Source of the DNA: Macrococcus capreoli
GTDB taxonomy: Bacteria; Bacillota; Bacilli; Staphylococcales; Staphylococcaceae
Assembly: GCF_025628935.1 (NCBI RefSeq)
Contig: NZ_JAOTIS010000010.1
Coordinates: 50,530-114,529, forward strand
DNA: 64,000 nt
Direction: 5' to 3'
Part shown: one piece after another, positions 54,923 to 63,701 of the stretch
How the letters are laid out: each line of letters starts with the position of its first letter
How positions within the stretch are numbered: position 1 is the first letter of the stretch
The notes under the pieces: model-generated
Database searches by the model: none
What the model saw: the letters and a program-made list of their open reading frames with translations, nothing else
What the model was told of the DNA's origin: nothing
Made by a program: the position numbers and the translations under genes

Positions 54923-56995
54923 CTATTTACGCATTAAGCGTAAACTATTCAATGTAACAAGCAGTGTTGCACCCATGTCTGCAAATATTGCAATCCATAA
55001 AGTCAACCAACCTGGTATGACGAGTAGTATCGCAATTAATTTCAATCCTAATGCGAAGCCAATATTTTGTTTAATTGTATTTAAAGTGCGTTTACTTAGT
55101 TGAATGACATCAGGTAAGTCCGTCAAATCATCTTTCATAAACGTAATATCCGCTGTTTCTATCGCAGTATCTGTAGCAGCACCACCCATTGAAAAGCCTA
55201 CGTCTGCTTGTGCCAATGCAGGTGCATCATTTACACCATCTCCGACCATCGCGATATGACGTGCTTGACGTTGCTGCGCTTTAATTAAATTCAATTTATC
55301 CTCAGGTAACAATTCTGAATATACGTGTTGCACACCTAACGTGTGACCGATAGCGTCAGCCACTGATGCGTTATCACCCGTAAGCATAATCGTATTGATA
55401 TTGGCGTTATTTAATGACTGAATGACTTCTTTCGCTTCAGCTCTGACTGTATCCTGAATAAAGAAGATTGCCTTTACTTTGTCCACTGTTCCGAACAATA
55501 CTTTCGTAGTACCTGCCCTTTCGATCGAATCAATCATTAACGCATCATGTGTATTTAAATTAAAGAATTTACGCTGACCAATACGATATGTTATACCGCG
55601 GTGCACACCTTGCACACCAAGTGCTGTTACTACTTCATAATGCGATAACTCTAATTGTTCTTTAGAATTCAAATTATTGACGATAGCTTTGCTTAACGGG
55701 TGTCCGGCATCACTTTCTAACGTATAAATAAGCTTTAAATCATCTTCTGTTAAATCTACTAAGTCAACGCGCTCAATAACGACGGGTTCACCTTTTGTCA
55801 ACGTACCAGTCTTATCAAAGGCAATCGTATCAAGGCGGCCAGCGTTCTCAAGATGAATACCACCTTTAATTAATATCCCTCTGCGTGCTGCACTACCGAT
55901 TGCTGTTACAATTGCTACCGGGGTAGAAACGACGAGTGCACAAGGACAACCGACAACGAGTACCGATAAACCTTGGTATAAATAATGTTTAAAGTCTCCA
56001 CCAAATAATGGCGGAACAACGATGACTAACAACGCGATAGCCATAATAAGCGGTGTATAGTATTGTGCAAACTTATCTACAAATTGTTGCGTCGGTGCTT
56101 TCTCGCTTTGTGCTTCTTCAACTAAATGAATCATTTGCGCAAGTTTCGTTTCATGACTACGCTTCGTGACGCGGACTTCAAGTTGTGCCGATTCATTTAA
56201 CGTTCCTGAATAAACTTCATCATGGACAGATTTCGATACCGGTATGCTTTCACCTGTAATACTCGCTTGATTAACGTTACTATGACCCTGTACTACGATA
56301 CCGTCAATTGGTACTTTCTTACCCGGTAATATACGTACGATATCACCGACAATTAAATCTTCAACTGACACTTCCTGATATTCTAATCCCGCTTGTTTCA
56401 ATGCAACTTCCGGCGATAAATCAATTAAACTTTGAATACTATTTCGCGACTGTTCCATCGCGTAACTTTCGAGCGCTTCACTAATCGCAAACAATAAGAC
56501 GACCATCGCACCTTCCTGTATTTCCCCAATTAGCGTGGCACCAATGATGGCAATCGTCATCAGTACATTCATATCAAAATTCAATTTAATGAGCTGCTTT
56601 AGTCCATCCATAAATAAAGCATATCCACCAACAATGATCGTTCCAATAAATAATGCACGTGTATACCAACTTTCTTCACCTAAAGCAAAGCTACAATATA
56701 CGCCAATCATAAATAGCACGATAGCAATCGCAAATGGAAGATGTGCTTTATTGCGGTAAAATGGTATTTTATGCGCACGTTTAACATGTGCAGGTCTTAC
56801 TTTAATATGATCAAATTTGCCTGCTTCTTCGAGTTGTTCTACAGTAACGTTTCCTGCGACATTCAACTTTGCAGCACCGAAATTTAAATCGACCGCTTCA
56901 ACGCCAGGAATCGCCTCAATATTCTTAACGAACTTTGCAGCACAATTTGTGCAACTTAATCCGTCTAAACGATATGTTGCCACCTGTTTAGTCAT
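54923..56995 (-). CDS. cadA: Cd/Zn/Pb-translocating P1B-type ATPase CadA
   Basis: CadA (690 residues) exports divalent soft metals. It has an N-terminal heavy-metal-associated domain with GLSCTNCAAKF, about eight membrane helices, the ion site CPCALVVS, the phosphorylation motif DKTGTLTKGE (Asp), and GDGVNDAPAL in the ATP domain. A Cd/Zn specificity is assigned because the site is CPC and CadC precedes it. ATG at 56995 has GGAGGTGA upstream and overlaps the cadC stop by eight bases. A GTG at 57004 lies in that site. Confidence 0.94.
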   Translation of the reverse strand: MTKQVATYRLDGLSCTNCAAKFVKNIEAIPGVEAVDLNFGAAKLNVAGNVTVEQLEEAGKFDHIKVRPAHVKRAHKIPFYRNKAHLPFAIAIVLFMIGVYCSFALGEESWYTRALFIGTIIVGGYALFMDGLKQLIKLNFDMNVLMTIAIIGATLIGEIQEGAMVVLLFAISEALESYAMEQSRNSIQSLIDLSPEVALKQAGLEYQEVSVEDLIVGDIVRILPGKKVPIDGIVVQGHSNVNQASITGESIPVSKSVHDEVYSGTLNESAQLEVRVTKRSHETKLAQMIHLVEEAQSEKAPTQQFVDKFAQYYTPLIMAIALLVIVVPPLFGGDFKHYLYQGLSVLVVGCPCALVVSTPVAIVTAIGSAARRGILIKGGIHLENAGRLDTIAFDKTGTLTKGEPVVIERVDLVDLTEDDLKLIYTLESDAGHPLSKAIVNNLNSKEQLELSHYEVVTALGVQGVHRGITYRIGQRKFFNLNTHDALMIDSIERAGTTKVLFGTVDKVKAIFFIQDTVRAEAKEVIQSLNNANINTIMLTGDNASVADAIGHTLGVQHVYSELLPEDKLNLIKAQQRQARHIAMVGDGVNDAPALAQADVGFSMGGAATDTAIETADITFMKDDLTDLPDVIQLSKRTLNTIKQNIGFALGLKLIAILLVIPGWLTLWIAIFADMGATLLVTLNSLRLMRK

Positions 56996-57347
56996 CTGTC
57001 TCACCTCCGTGTGCTAATGCCGTACGAATTAAAGTCTTAATATGTTCATCTTTCAATCGATAGAATGCGTTCTTGCCTTCTTTTCTGAAATCAAGCACTT
57101 TCGCCTGGTGTAAATAGCGTAAATGATGACTTGTTGTAGCGACACTGGCATCTAATATATTTGCTAAATCGCAGACACATAATTCATCTTCTAACAATAA
57201 ACTAAAGCAAATCTTTAATCGATTCTTATCTGCTAACGCTTTATAAATAATGAGCACTGGATTTAAATCAACTAAATCTTGTTGTACTTTGACGCGTTCT
57301 ACCTTGTCGGCATCATATAAATAAATATCACAAAGTCCTTCAGACAT
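56988..57347 (-). CDS. cadC: ArsR/SmtB-family metal sensor CadC
   Basis: CadC (119 residues) is a winged-helix repressor released by Cd, Pb or Zn. The alpha-3N/N-terminal metal site is visible as Cys6 with Cys57 and Cys59 (ELCVCDLANIL), matching Cys7/58/60 of the plasmid pI258 protein. The recognition helix is ASVATTSHHLRYLHQAKVL. ATG at 57347 follows GAGGTGG; the frame extends to 57365. It heads cadC-cadA and likely represses itself through the operators just upstream. Confidence 0.94.
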   Translation of the reverse strand: MSEGLCDIYLYDADKVERVKVQQDLVDLNPVLIIYKALADKNRLKICFSLLLEDELCVCDLANILDASVATTSHHLRYLHQAKVLDFRKEGKNAFYRLKDEHIKTLIRTALAHGGETDD

Positions 57348-57360
57348 ACGTACCACCTCA

Positions 57361-57420
57361 TTCAAATATGTATTTGAATAAAGTATACCACTAAATATTC
57401 ATTCAAACAATCATTTGAAT
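57361..57420 (-). promoter_or_regulatory. cadCA promoter with two CadC-type operators
   Basis: On the minus strand TTGTTT (57410-57405), a 17-base spacer and TATACT (57387-57382) form the promoter. Two palindromes flank it: TTCAAATATGTATTTGAA (57361-57378) between minus-10 and the start codon, and ATTCAAACAATCATTTGAAT (57401-57420) over minus-35. Both share the TCAAAT...ATTTGA pattern known for CadC operators. Confidence 0.85.
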
Positions 57421-57493
57421 GATATGTTTATGTAATAATCATAAGGGAATATTAAAGATTGAAGAAATAAATAAAAGGAGCTTTTAATTTTAA

Positions 57494-57715
57494 ATGAGTA
57501 CTGAAAGTAATTATTTAACAATCGAAATTCAATTAGATAATGGAGAGACCGTCTATCATCAAGAATTCTTTACGACAGATGAAAAGATTGCGTTTAATAA
57601 CTTTATGAAGAAAGTCGATTTGAACGATACAGGCTTTTTGCCGGTAAATGAGAAAGATGCTGCATGCACCATCAATATTAATAAAATCGTGAAGATTACG
57701 CCGAAAGGTGTTTAA
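57494..57715 (+). CDS. Small conserved-looking hypothetical protein
   Basis: This 73-residue soluble protein of unknown family starts MSTESNYLTIEIQLDNGETV and ends CTININKIVKITPKG. The order of short strands with a central helix (TDEKIAFNNFMKKVDL) suggests a compact alpha/beta fold. ATG follows AAAAGGAG after a long 13-base spacer. It has its own terminator overlapping the next gene's end, so it is likely expressed. Confidence 0.7.
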   Translation: MSTESNYLTIEIQLDNGETVYHQEFFTTDEKIAFNNFMKKVDLNDTGFLPVNEKDAACTININKIVKITPKGV

Positions 57716-57719
57716 TCAA

Positions 57720-57758
57720 TAAAAAAAGTGGACTCCTGTTTTACGAAGTCCACTTTTC
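57720..57758. terminator. Bidirectional terminator
   Basis: Arms AAAAGTGGACTC (57724-57735) and GAAGTCCACTTTT (57745-57757) lie between convergent genes. Confidence 0.88.
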
Positions 57759-58402
57759 TACTTATCAATCTTTAATACTTTCTCAACATACGTCTGAACA
57801 ACTTTACCGCTTTTGTTTATAACGACAGCCGCCATTGCATCATGATTCCCTGCACCCGCATCAATATTTAATGTATGATATTGTTTCATATAAACCGGTT
57901 TACCGATTTCTGTTGGCGTATGACCAATCACTTGTAACTTCTTCATCTTCTTCAGCTTACCGCGAAAGCGCAATACACTCCACATACTCTCTTGTTTAAA
58001 CTTTCTAAAGCCTAAGAAATTCACGCCTGCATGCGATACATATAGTACACTATTCTCATAGTATAAAGGTAAGTCACGCATCCAGAGCACATCCGCTTTA
58101 TATTTATGTCTTAAATCGTAGTGTTCCAGTGTATTCTTGTAATTTTCTTTTATTTGATGCTTCGGCGTATCATTCAATATATATTCAGCCATTTGATGTT
58201 CATGGTTCCCTTTAATACAAATCGTATTCGGATACTCGCTTTGTAATTTACGAACGAGCTGGACAACCTCTTTCGAGTGCTTTCCTTTATTGATATAATC
58301 TCCAACAAAGATCAGCTGTTCTTCTTTAGGATTCCAGCATTTCAATAATTTCTTTAAAGTATGATAACAACCATGTATATCTCCAACGATAAAATAATTC
58401 AT
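57758..58402 (-). CDS. Calcineurin-like metallophosphoesterase (bacterial PPP type)
   Basis: This 214-residue phosphatase has the PPP-like metal motifs in order: GDIHGCYHTL, VGDYINKG, KGNHEHQM, and later ISHAGVNF-type VSHAGVN and IGHTPTE. It resembles bacterial serine/threonine or diadenosine tetraphosphate phosphatases such as PrpA/PrpE. The substrate is not certain. It is single and closed by the hairpin shared with the previous gene. Confidence 0.9.
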   Translation of the reverse strand: MNYFIVGDIHGCYHTLKKLLKCWNPKEEQLIFVGDYINKGKHSKEVVQLVRKLQSEYPNTICIKGNHEHQMAEYILNDTPKHQIKENYKNTLEHYDLRHKYKADVLWMRDLPLYYENSVLYVSHAGVNFLGFRKFKQESMWSVLRFRGKLKKMKKLQVIGHTPTEIGKPVYMKQYHTLNIDAGAGNHDAMAAVVINKSGKVVQTYVEKVLKIDK

Positions 58403-58537
58403 AACATAACATCCTTAACGTTTGAATTCTCTTAGTTGATTATATAGGAGTTCCGATTAAATCTAAAGTTAATTTTATGTTAAGCCATTCTTTCGTTGTG
58501 TTATGATACGTTGCTATAACCTATCGTAATTACCCAT

Positions 58538-59212
58538 TTACTTAATGATTTCACTTAATTTCAAGTAGACGTATGACGATTCACCTGATCTGACAAAATT
58601 ATTATTTATTTTCTTTCCATTGACATACACATCGTAATACGTCCCGACTGTAATGTTCTTCGTAAATACAGCCTTCCCTTTTTCATTTGTCTTAACTGTT
58701 TGAACTTTCACTTTCCCGCGGTAAATATCAACCGTTTGACCTTTAACCGCTTCACCATCTTCATTAACGACGTTCACTGTTGCAGGTTGTGTTGGAACAT
58801 TATATTGATATGCCCCTTTTTTATTGACATAAAATGTAGTCGCAAATTGTGTCCCTTCTGAGCCACGAATTGTATACCCTTGATTTACGCCATTTACGTA
58901 AACTGCGAAATTTCGTTCTGCAGGTAATTGAGTGAAAGTTACTTTTCCGAATTTATCCGTTTTCTTAACAGCATACACTTTAGTACCTTTCGTAATATCA
59001 ACTAATTTCACAACTTGATTTTTCACATATTGATATTGATTGTTGATGACATATGCATTGAATGTCACACCTTTTTTAACGGGTTGTACTTTATGATGTG
59101 CAGGGTTTGCTGCTGGCTTAGCGGCTGCATGTGCATTCTCAACCGCATACGGAGCAACTGTTGTCGCGATAAGTGATGAAGTTAATATTACTTTTCCAAA
59201 TACGTTTTTCAT
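58538..59212 (-). CDS. Secreted two-repeat protein under Zur control
   Basis: This 224-residue exported protein has a signal peptide to about residue 30 (ending ENAHAAA) and two related beta-rich repeats. The first (about 48-128) contains QVVKLVDITKGTKVYAVKK, GKVTFTQLP, YVNGVNQGYTIRGSEGTQF. The second (about 143-222) contains QTVDIYRGKVKVQTVKT, GKAVFTKN, YVNGKKINNNFVRSGESS. Both look like SpaA/Ig-like (prealbumin) folds. There is no anchor. It is unknown in function. Its promoter carries a perfect Zur-type palindrome, implying expression under zinc shortage. Confidence 0.85.
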   Translation of the reverse strand: MKNVFGKVILTSSLIATTVAPYAVENAHAAAKPAANPAHHKVQPVKKGVTFNAYVINNQYQYVKNQVVKLVDITKGTKVYAVKKTDKFGKVTFTQLPAERNFAVYVNGVNQGYTIRGSEGTQFATTFYVNKKGAYQYNVPTQPATVNVVNEDGEAVKGQTVDIYRGKVKVQTVKTNEKGKAVFTKNITVGTYYDVYVNGKKINNNFVRSGESSYVYLKLSEIIK

Positions 59213-59224
59213 TTTGACCTCTCC

Positions 59225-59249
59225 TTAAATCGTAATCATTACGATTTAA
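59225..59249 (-). promoter_or_regulatory. Zur box, perfect 25-base palindrome
   Basis: The core TCGTAATcATTACGA is flanked by AAA/TTT, giving perfect symmetry around position 59237. It matches the Bacillus/Staphylococcus Zur consensus. It lies between minus-10 and the ribosome binding site AAGGAGAGG, an ideal repressor position. Confidence 0.9.
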
Positions 59250-59276
59250 GTATATCCTTTCATGTATTTTTTTCAA
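59249..59276 (-). promoter_or_regulatory. Promoter of the Zur-controlled secreted protein
   Basis: Minus-35 TTGAAA (59276-59271), 16-base spacer and minus-10 TATACT (59254-59249). The minus-10 touches the Zur palindrome. Confidence 0.75.
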
Positions 59277-59418
59277 GTACTAAATATTACACTTCTGTAT
59301 CGGTATGAATATTATATTGAGTGTTTCAAAATGAATTGTAATTTCTTACTGTTTCATGTAATCTATTCTTACTTAGACCGTTTTCAAAATAATCGGCAGA
59401 TCATAAATGAGGTTAACT

Positions 59419-60735
59419 ATGAAACTACAGATTAAAAATCCATACTTAGTCATTATCAGTTCGTTCTTAGTGTTTCTTGTTATCGGAACACTGTTACTGT
59501 ATATGCCTTTTTCACAAAAGCAACCGACGTCGTTAGTCGATTGTCTGTTTATTGCGACAAGTGCTTTTACTGTTACTGGACTGGCCACTATTGATATTAC
59601 ACAGCACTTCAATTACATCGGCTATACAGTAATTATGATGCTTGTGCAATGTGGTGGTTTAGGAATAATTACGTTAGCGATGATTGTGTTTATCATGCTT
59701 GGTAAGAAAGTAGGCTTTAAAGGTAGATCATTAGCGACAGAAGCATTAAATCAGCAGAATACGGGCGGAATTATCCGACTTGTGTTAATTCTCTTCTTTA
59801 TCAGCTTAATCTTCGAAAGTATTGGTGCGTGTTTACTAGCGTTGGAATGGGTACCGTTATTAGGCTGGAAGAAAGGAATTTACAATAGTATCTTTACTGC
59901 GGTAAGTGCATTTAACAATGCAGGGTTTGCATTACATAGTGATAACTTAGTACAATTTCGTACGAATCCAATCGTTAACTTTATTATTACAAGTTTAATT
60001 ATTATTGGCGGGATAGGATTTACGGTCATTCTTGATTTGTATAAGACGAAGCACTTTAAGAAGTTGCGCGTGCATACGAAAGTGATGTTAATCGGGACGC
60101 TGCTCGTTAATACGATAGCGACATTAACAATATTCCTGCTTGAATACAGCAATAAAGCAACACTTGGAGGTCACTCAACGTTTGACCAGTTTCAAATGGC
60201 GTATTTCCAGGCCATTACGACGAGAACAGCTGGATTTAATACCGTCGATATTGGGGCGTTAACAACACCAACGATTATGATTATGATGCTGCTCATGTTT
60301 ATCGGTGGAGGACCTACATCAACTGCCGGTGGGATTAAACTGACAACAGCGGTCGTCATTCTATTTGGTTCTTTAAGTTTCGTGAAACATAGAGAGCATT
60401 TGAGTTTATTTAAGCGAACGATTGATAATCGATTCTTATTTAAAAGTTTGGCCGTCGCAGTGTTGAGTACAGGTTTCTGTTTCACGATAGTATTTGCGCT
60501 CGTACTCGCTGAGCCGAAAATGCCATTCTTAGCATTGCTCTTTGAAGTAATATCAGCATTCGGCACAGTTGGACTAACAATGGGCATTACAGCAAAACTC
60601 TCAGTTATCGGTAAACTACTCATTGTACTGATGATGATGATTGGTAAAGTCGGTGTCTTAACGATTGTACTGACATTCTCTAAACCACAGAAACAATTGT
60701 ATAGCTATCCTAAGGAAGATATATTGACAGGGTAA
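59419..60735 (+). CDS. KtrB/TrkH-type potassium transporter subunit
   Basis: This 438-residue Trk/Ktr/HKT membrane protein has eight membrane helices and four P-loops. It conducts K+ (or Na+-dependent K+) with a KtrA/KtrC ring. Pore segments include the selectivity turn TVTGLA (SAFTVTGL), NNAGFA, TRTAGFNT and FGTVGLTMG. The gating-related GGPTSTAGGIK loop is present. ATG at 59419 is preferred, with GAGG seven bases upstream inside the earlier ATG 59407. No KtrA-like gene is adjacent. Confidence 0.9.
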   Translation: MKLQIKNPYLVIISSFLVFLVIGTLLLYMPFSQKQPTSLVDCLFIATSAFTVTGLATIDITQHFNYIGYTVIMMLVQCGGLGIITLAMIVFIMLGKKVGFKGRSLATEALNQQNTGGIIRLVLILFFISLIFESIGACLLALEWVPLLGWKKGIYNSIFTAVSAFNNAGFALHSDNLVQFRTNPIVNFIITSLIIIGGIGFTVILDLYKTKHFKKLRVHTKVMLIGTLLVNTIATLTIFLLEYSNKATLGGHSTFDQFQMAYFQAITTRTAGFNTVDIGALTTPTIMIMMLLMFIGGGPTSTAGGIKLTTAVVILFGSLSFVKHREHLSLFKRTIDNRFLFKSLAVAVLSTGFCFTIVFALVLAEPKMPFLALLFEVISAFGTVGLTMGITAKLSVIGKLLIVLMMMIGKVGVLTIVLTFSKPQKQLYSYPKEDILTG

Positions 60736-60767
60736 AAGCTATATACTAAATACAAAATACTATACAC

Positions 60768-60806
60768 AAAAAAGTTCCCGGATTTATTTCTTCCGGGAAC
60801 TTTTTA
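60768..60806. terminator. Bidirectional terminator
   Basis: Arms AAAAAGTTCCCGGA and TCCGGGAACTTTTT close the convergent K+ transporter and fmhA genes. Confidence 0.92.
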
Positions 60807-60813
60807 TGATTTA

Positions 60814-62055
60814 CTATTTAGCATTTCTCATTTTGTATAATTTATAGAATAAAGGGCTTAACGGCTTTTCGAAATCTCCAACGTATTCTTCAACAACCGC
60901 ATTGAAACCTTTCTTAAATTTAAGCACACCATAATCTTCAGCGTCTTCAGTGAAAACACCACTTACGCCATAGAAATTATACGTCTTTAAATTTAATGAT
61001 TTCGCATATTGAATCATGCGCCACATCATGTGATACGCGCCCATAAATTGATTATATTTTGGATTTGATCCACTTGATAAATAATACAATTCATGTTCAT
61101 TATGAATATATAACGCACTTGCTAAATCCAGTATCTCACCGTCTGTTTCGCGTAACTGTTCAATCTCTTCAACTTTCTTCTTCAAACGATTAACTGTATT
61201 TTCTAGTTCTTTCGTTTTGTTTTTCAGTTTACGATAATCTGGGTTTGCATTTAATTCTTCTACAGATAATTCATGTTGTTTTACAGCAACACCAAGTTCT
61301 ACATTTAACTTCTCTAAATACTCATTTAAATCAATATACGTTAATATTAAACGACATTGTTTACCGTATGTGCGTTGCATACGTTCGAAATACGCTTTAT
61401 CTCTAAATGAAAAGCCATGCTTGTCTTCTGCCATCTTGAATAACTTAAAGAAACGATCTGTTTCTTCAATCGATAAATCTTTAATCTTTACACCCATTTC
61501 AATCGTCTTGTTAATATTACGACGTGTCTTATATTCCATTTCCTTTAACAGCTGGTCTTCAGACTTACCTTCTAAATGTAGCACTGATAACCATCTTGCT
61601 TGAGAATCCATTGAATAACCAACGCTAAATCCTTTATGTTGGTAGCCTAATTGATTCATTTGATCAATAAAGCTGTCGACACGGCGTGATTCAATGATGT
61701 CACCGTCGTGATTACGAACGTTATAAATAATATGAGGATCAACTAAAGCAAATAAACCTTTACGCTTTTTCAAGTACTTCGTTAAACCTTCGAAGAATGT
61801 TGAAACTAATAATTTATTCGTGTAATCCATTACTGGTCCGCGATGTGAATAGAAATAATTAAAGAATTTGAAAGCAGGTGCGCTGTTTAAAAGACATGCT
61901 GCTAATACTTCGTTTCCTTCTTTTACGCCAACTAAGTATACTGGTTCGTTGTGTTCGACTTTGTAATCATAATGAATTCTTGATTGCGTATAATGACTGA
62001 AGTGCGCATTAACAAATTGTTCGAATTCTTCCGGGGTTAGTTCACAAAATTGCAT
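60814..62055 (-). CDS. fmhA: FmhA-like FemABX peptidyltransferase
   Basis: This 413-residue protein is of the FemABX family, which adds amino acids from aminoacyl-tRNA to lipid II side chains. It contains two GNAT-like domains joined by a coiled coil (about 240-305). Closest recognisable segments are FmhA-like: HFSHYTQS at the start, YFYSHRGPVMDY, MEYKTRRNINKTIEMGVKI, SIEETDRFFKLF and SGSNPKYNQFMGAYH. The added residue (Gly or Ser) is unknown; FmhA's role in S. aureus is also not settled. ATG at 62055 follows AAAGGTG. Confidence 0.9.
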   Translation of the reverse strand: MQFCELTPEEFEQFVNAHFSHYTQSRIHYDYKVEHNEPVYLVGVKEGNEVLAACLLNSAPAFKFFNYFYSHRGPVMDYTNKLLVSTFFEGLTKYLKKRKGLFALVDPHIIYNVRNHDGDIIESRRVDSFIDQMNQLGYQHKGFSVGYSMDSQARWLSVLHLEGKSEDQLLKEMEYKTRRNINKTIEMGVKIKDLSIEETDRFFKLFKMAEDKHGFSFRDKAYFERMQRTYGKQCRLILTYIDLNEYLEKLNVELGVAVKQHELSVEELNANPDYRKLKNKTKELENTVNRLKKKVEEIEQLRETDGEILDLASALYIHNEHELYYLSSGSNPKYNQFMGAYHMMWRMIQYAKSLNLKTYNFYGVSGVFTEDAEDYGVLKFKKGFNAVVEEYVGDFEKPLSPLFYKLYKMRNAK

Positions 62056-62340
62056 TGAATACACCTTTTCTGTTGTTTATTTAATATCAATATTTTTTCC
62101 ATTATTGTTGTGCACATGAAATAATACCGTATATAGTATAGTCTTGATGCAATAAGAATACAATAATAAGACGTGATATTTTCCATTAATTTTCAATATT
62201 TTTACTTAATATTTTGTAAAAACATGTATACATTATTATGATAATAGTGCATGTAATCCGATGCATTGAAGTTACTTCTATTAATCGTTCTCCAAATGTA
62301 TTTACCAAATATAAATATAATACCATATTTTAATATTATA

Positions 62341-62383
62341 TCAAAAAAAAAAACAGTACGATATTACACTTTAATACCGTACA
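62341..62383 (-). terminator. Second minus-strand terminator
   Basis: GTACGGTATT and AATATCGTAC pair with one mismatch, and the minus strand runs into TG plus 12 T. Confidence 0.75.
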
Positions 62384-62419
62384 TTTATTGATTTGTAGTA
62401 ACAAGTGCCGCTAATTGCA

Positions 62420-62451
62420 TAAAAAAGACAGTGCTCGATGCACTGCCTTTA
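62420..62451 (-). terminator. Terminator of the lipoprotein gene
   Basis: The minus strand reads AAGGCAGTGC, ATCGA, GCACTGTCTT and T residues. Confidence 0.9.
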
Positions 62452-62462
62452 GTAAGTGAATA

Positions 62463-63143
62463 TTATTTGTTGTTATATAAGTAATCGTATTTCTTCGTAT
62501 TTGGATTACCTGGGTAAGGGTTGGATGGATATACTGATTTCTCCTGACCCGATTCAATTCTGAGAGAACTTTCATATGCTGCATCTGCAGGCCCTTCCAT
62601 CACGTTGCCTTGTGGAATAATGCCATTCAGCACTGCGCTATTATACGCTGTAATCTTGTCCATTTGTGAATAGTTACCGTAAATAACTGTTTCTAATTGT
62701 TGTCTGTTCGTTATATTTTTTATGTTAATATAAGCAGTATTTGCTGTGTTAGATGTATTATTACTCTTTGCTACTGCATTCTGATTGACGTTATTTTGAG
62801 GTGTTTGATTTGCCTGTGTGTTATTATGCATATTGTTTGATTGAACATTTGCTGAAGGCATTTCCGTTGTTGGTGGTTGAGGTGTCGCCGCTTCAGTCTT
62901 CTGGACTTCTGTTGTAGCGACTTCAGTTGTTGTAACTTCTGTAGTTGGTGCTTCAGTCGTTGGTTTTTCTGTCGTAACTTTCTCTTCAGTAGATTTCTTA
63001 TCCTTCGACTCAGTTTTCTTTTCTTCTGTTGTGACAGTCTTATCCTTGTCTTTATCCTTCTCGCTTTCACTATTACCTTTGCCACATGCGCTTAACAATA
63101 CACTTAAGGATAATGCAGCATAACCAATTGCCTTTAATTTCAT
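62463..63143 (-). CDS. Thr/Glu-rich lipoprotein of unknown function
   Basis: This 226-residue lipoprotein has the lipobox LLSAC (Cys20). A long low-complexity region (about 25-95) of TTE/TTEV/PTTE repeats with many Lys/Glu follows, then an Asn/Gln-rich linker (about 95-140). The C-terminal conserved part NITNRQQLETVIYGNYSQMDKI is short. The style of its linker recalls the tail of the M15 protein at 14414. A surface role is likely, but none can be named. Confidence 0.85.
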   Translation of the reverse strand: MKLKAIGYAALSLSVLLSACGKGNSESEKDKDKDKTVTTEEKKTESKDKKSTEEKVTTEKPTTEAPTTEVTTTEVATTEVQKTEAATPQPPTTEMPSANVQSNNMHNNTQANQTPQNNVNQNAVAKSNNTSNTANTAYINIKNITNRQQLETVIYGNYSQMDKITAYNSAVLNGIIPQGNVMEGPADAAYESSLRIESGQEKSVYPSNPYPGNPNTKKYDYLYNNK

Positions 63144-63288
63144 TTAAAAGCTCCTCCTTTTATTAATTTCAATAATTTTTTAATTTAACTTTTTATTGGC
63201 TATTATTCAGTTTCATTATAATATGATGGTGTTCGAATTTAAAATAGTTTATGACTAATTTAGAAGTTACAAATAATTATGCAAATAG

Positions 63289-63320
63289 CAAAAAAGCAAC
63301 CCAAGATACATGGGTTGCTC
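63289..63320 (-). terminator. Terminator of the VOC gene
   Basis: Arms AGCAACCCA and TGGGTTGCT lead on the minus strand into TTTTTGC. Confidence 0.88.
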
Positions 63321-63329
63321 TTGTACATA

Positions 63330-63701
63330 CTATTCACTTACTGCAAAGAAATTCCCTTGTCCATCCTGGAAATTAAATACGCGAACGCCACCCATATCAA
63401 TGATATCATGGCCTGTTAAATTTAATGCTTTCAGTTTGTCATATAATGCATCAAAGTTTGTTTCTTTGAACATTAAAGATGGTGTTTCAGTGCTTACTTC
63501 CGGACTGTATTTCTTGATGAATGCTTTATCGAATAAAGTGATTGATGTCTCAACATTCTCGTTTGGAGCTACTTCAACAGCTTTGTAATTGTCCGGCATT
63601 TCTGTTTCCTGAACGATAACGAAATTTAAAGTCTCAGTCCAAAATTTCACGGCACTTTCTAAATCATCTACATAAAGCATTACTTGATTTAATTTATCCA
63701 T
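63330..63701 (-). CDS. VOC superfamily (glyoxalase-like) protein
   Basis: This 123-residue protein consists of two beta-alpha-beta3 modules of the VOC fold. It opens LNQVMLYVDDLESAVKFWTETLNF and ends GGVRVFNFQDGQGNFFAVSE, both textbook for the YurT/PhnB-type subgroup. It could act as a lyase, dioxygenase or drug-binding protein. No substrate is evident. It is single, with its own terminator. Confidence 0.9.
   Translation of the reverse strand: MDKLNQVMLYVDDLESAVKFWTETLNFVIVQETEMPDNYKAVEVAPNENVETSITLFDKAFIKKYSPEVSTETPSLMFKETNFDALYDKLKALNLTGHDIIDMGGVRVFNFQDGQGNFFAVSE

Larger units (their letters stand above)
62056..62462. other. AT-rich intergenic region with two tandem terminators
   Basis: These 407 bases hold no convincing gene. 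Next to the lipoprotein stop lies its terminator (62420-62451), and 40 bases further a second minus-strand hairpin with a long T-run (62341-62383). The remainder (62056-62340) is AT-rich and contains the fmhA promoter, not assignable with certainty. Confidence 0.6.

Noticed and set aside
62870..62990. Repeated TTC-AGT-TGT pattern that might suggest a short tandem repeat or CRISPR-like array
   Set aside because: The period is three bases and it encodes the TTE-rich linker of the lipoprotein; there are no spacers of constant length and no cas genes.
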